64,000 nucleotides of DNA, from the NCBI GenBank assembly GCA_009760855.2, contig WPIO01000001.1:24509001-24573000 (forward strand). The letters run 5' to 3'. The position numbers and the translations under genes were made by a program. Under the pieces are notes generated by a model, which did no database searches, was not told where the DNA came from, and worked only from the letters and a program-made list of their open reading frames with translations. Positions 63,639 through 64,000 of this stretch are shown here, one piece after another (positions within the stretch are counted from its first letter, which is position 1; every line of letters begins with the position of its first letter). Source of the DNA: Cristatella mucedo (lineage: Eukaryota > Bryozoa > Phylactolaemata > Cristatellidae).

Positions 63639-63735
63639 TAAAAATAGTAAAGATCAGCCGATTTGGTGCCTCATTTAGAAAGCAGCAGAAAAGCCTTAGC
63701 GGCTGTCACTTCACTTGTAACGGTAGCAATCAATT

Positions 63736-63835
63736 GCCTGCTGCAGGACTCGAACCTACGACCTTCGCCAGGACTCGAACCCGTGACTTGCACCATGATG
63801 TTTGAGCACCTTACTTCTAGGCTAAGACTCAGGAG
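63736..63835 (-). repeat. tRNA-like SINE fragment with duplicated box B (family B)
   Basis: Minus strand reads TTAGCCTAGAAGTAAGGTGC (box A-like) and two copies of GGGTTCGAGTCC/AGGTTCGAGTCC (box B) about 28 bases apart. No cloverleaf can be completed. Confidence 0.6.
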
Positions 63836-64000
63836 CTTGATCTCGAAGTTCATTTCCCATTCCAGAAAGACTACAAGCCCTCGATATCCCATACCTACTG
63901 TCTTCTGAGATGCCTAGATTGTTTGCTGCCCTTGCATTTATAATGTAAGTATTCCTCAGGTTCAGGTTTTGTTTGACCTCTTATTAAGAAGTCCGAATTA

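Larger units (their letters stand above)
63027..64000 (+). other. Start of B56 subunit intron 10
   Basis: The expected next exon (TIHGLIYNALKLFME) is absent to the edge. A possible minus-strand coding-like segment lies at 63434-63638 and a tRNA-like SINE fragment at 63736-63835. Confidence 0.55.

Noticed and set aside
63736-63835. Possible tRNA genes, from strings like GGGTTCGAGTCC
   Set aside because: Box B-like strings occur in many places attached to LINE-like tails or duplicated, and no complete cloverleaf can be folded. They are SINE heads or fragments.
63921-63950. A LIYNAL-like string (GCATTTATAATG) as the missing B56 exon 11
   Set aside because: The frame around it does not read TIHGLIYNALKLF, there is no suitable acceptor, and the match is limited to a few codons.

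Overview
The window is animal nuclear DNA. Coding sequence is split into short exons with GT-AG introns of about 0.1 to 9.5 kb, and the rest is microsatellites, tRNA-derived SINEs, CR1/L2-type LINE fragments and hAT-type DNA transposons. Two conserved genes, both on the + strand, can be read by translation and splice-phase matching. The host looks like an invertebrate metazoan. The proteins are typical bilaterian orthologues and do not fix the phylum.

Left gene (about 688-29620): atlastin, the dynamin-like GTPase that fuses ER tubules. Eleven exons give 527 codons with consistent phases. Ten exons are well supported by homology. The 22-base first exon, at the edge of the CpG-rich left end, is a phase-compatible candidate. 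A read-through end after exon 10, with its own AATAAA, suggests a second C-terminus.

Right gene (39096 to beyond the right edge): a PP2A B56 regulatory subunit of gamma/delta type. Ten exons run from the ATG to the conserved HWNK segment, and the remaining C-terminal exons lie outside the window. Its nine-codon first exon sits in a CpG-rich block with a CACGTG E-box and a CCAAT box just upstream.

Between the genes (29.6-39.1 kb) is a repeat-rich intergenic stretch. It holds a decayed SPIN-like hAT element with a LINE tail inserted in it, two hAT MITEs (one with a perfect 8-bp target duplication), three SINEs, an internally deleted LINE and a probable BEL/Pao integrase remnant. The introns carry more of the same, plus two dispersed repeat families that I do not recognise (X: about 8665-11905, 18735-20235, 44065-44400; Y: 41210-41570, 51865-52165).

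The two genes belong to different processes (ER membrane fusion; phosphatase targeting) and I see no functional link beyond adjacency. The most striking observations are the SPIN-like transposon, the multi-level insertion nests, the sense-strand bias of the long (CT)n tracts, and the alternative atlastin 3' end. I found no bacterial, plasmid, phage or CRISPR feature.
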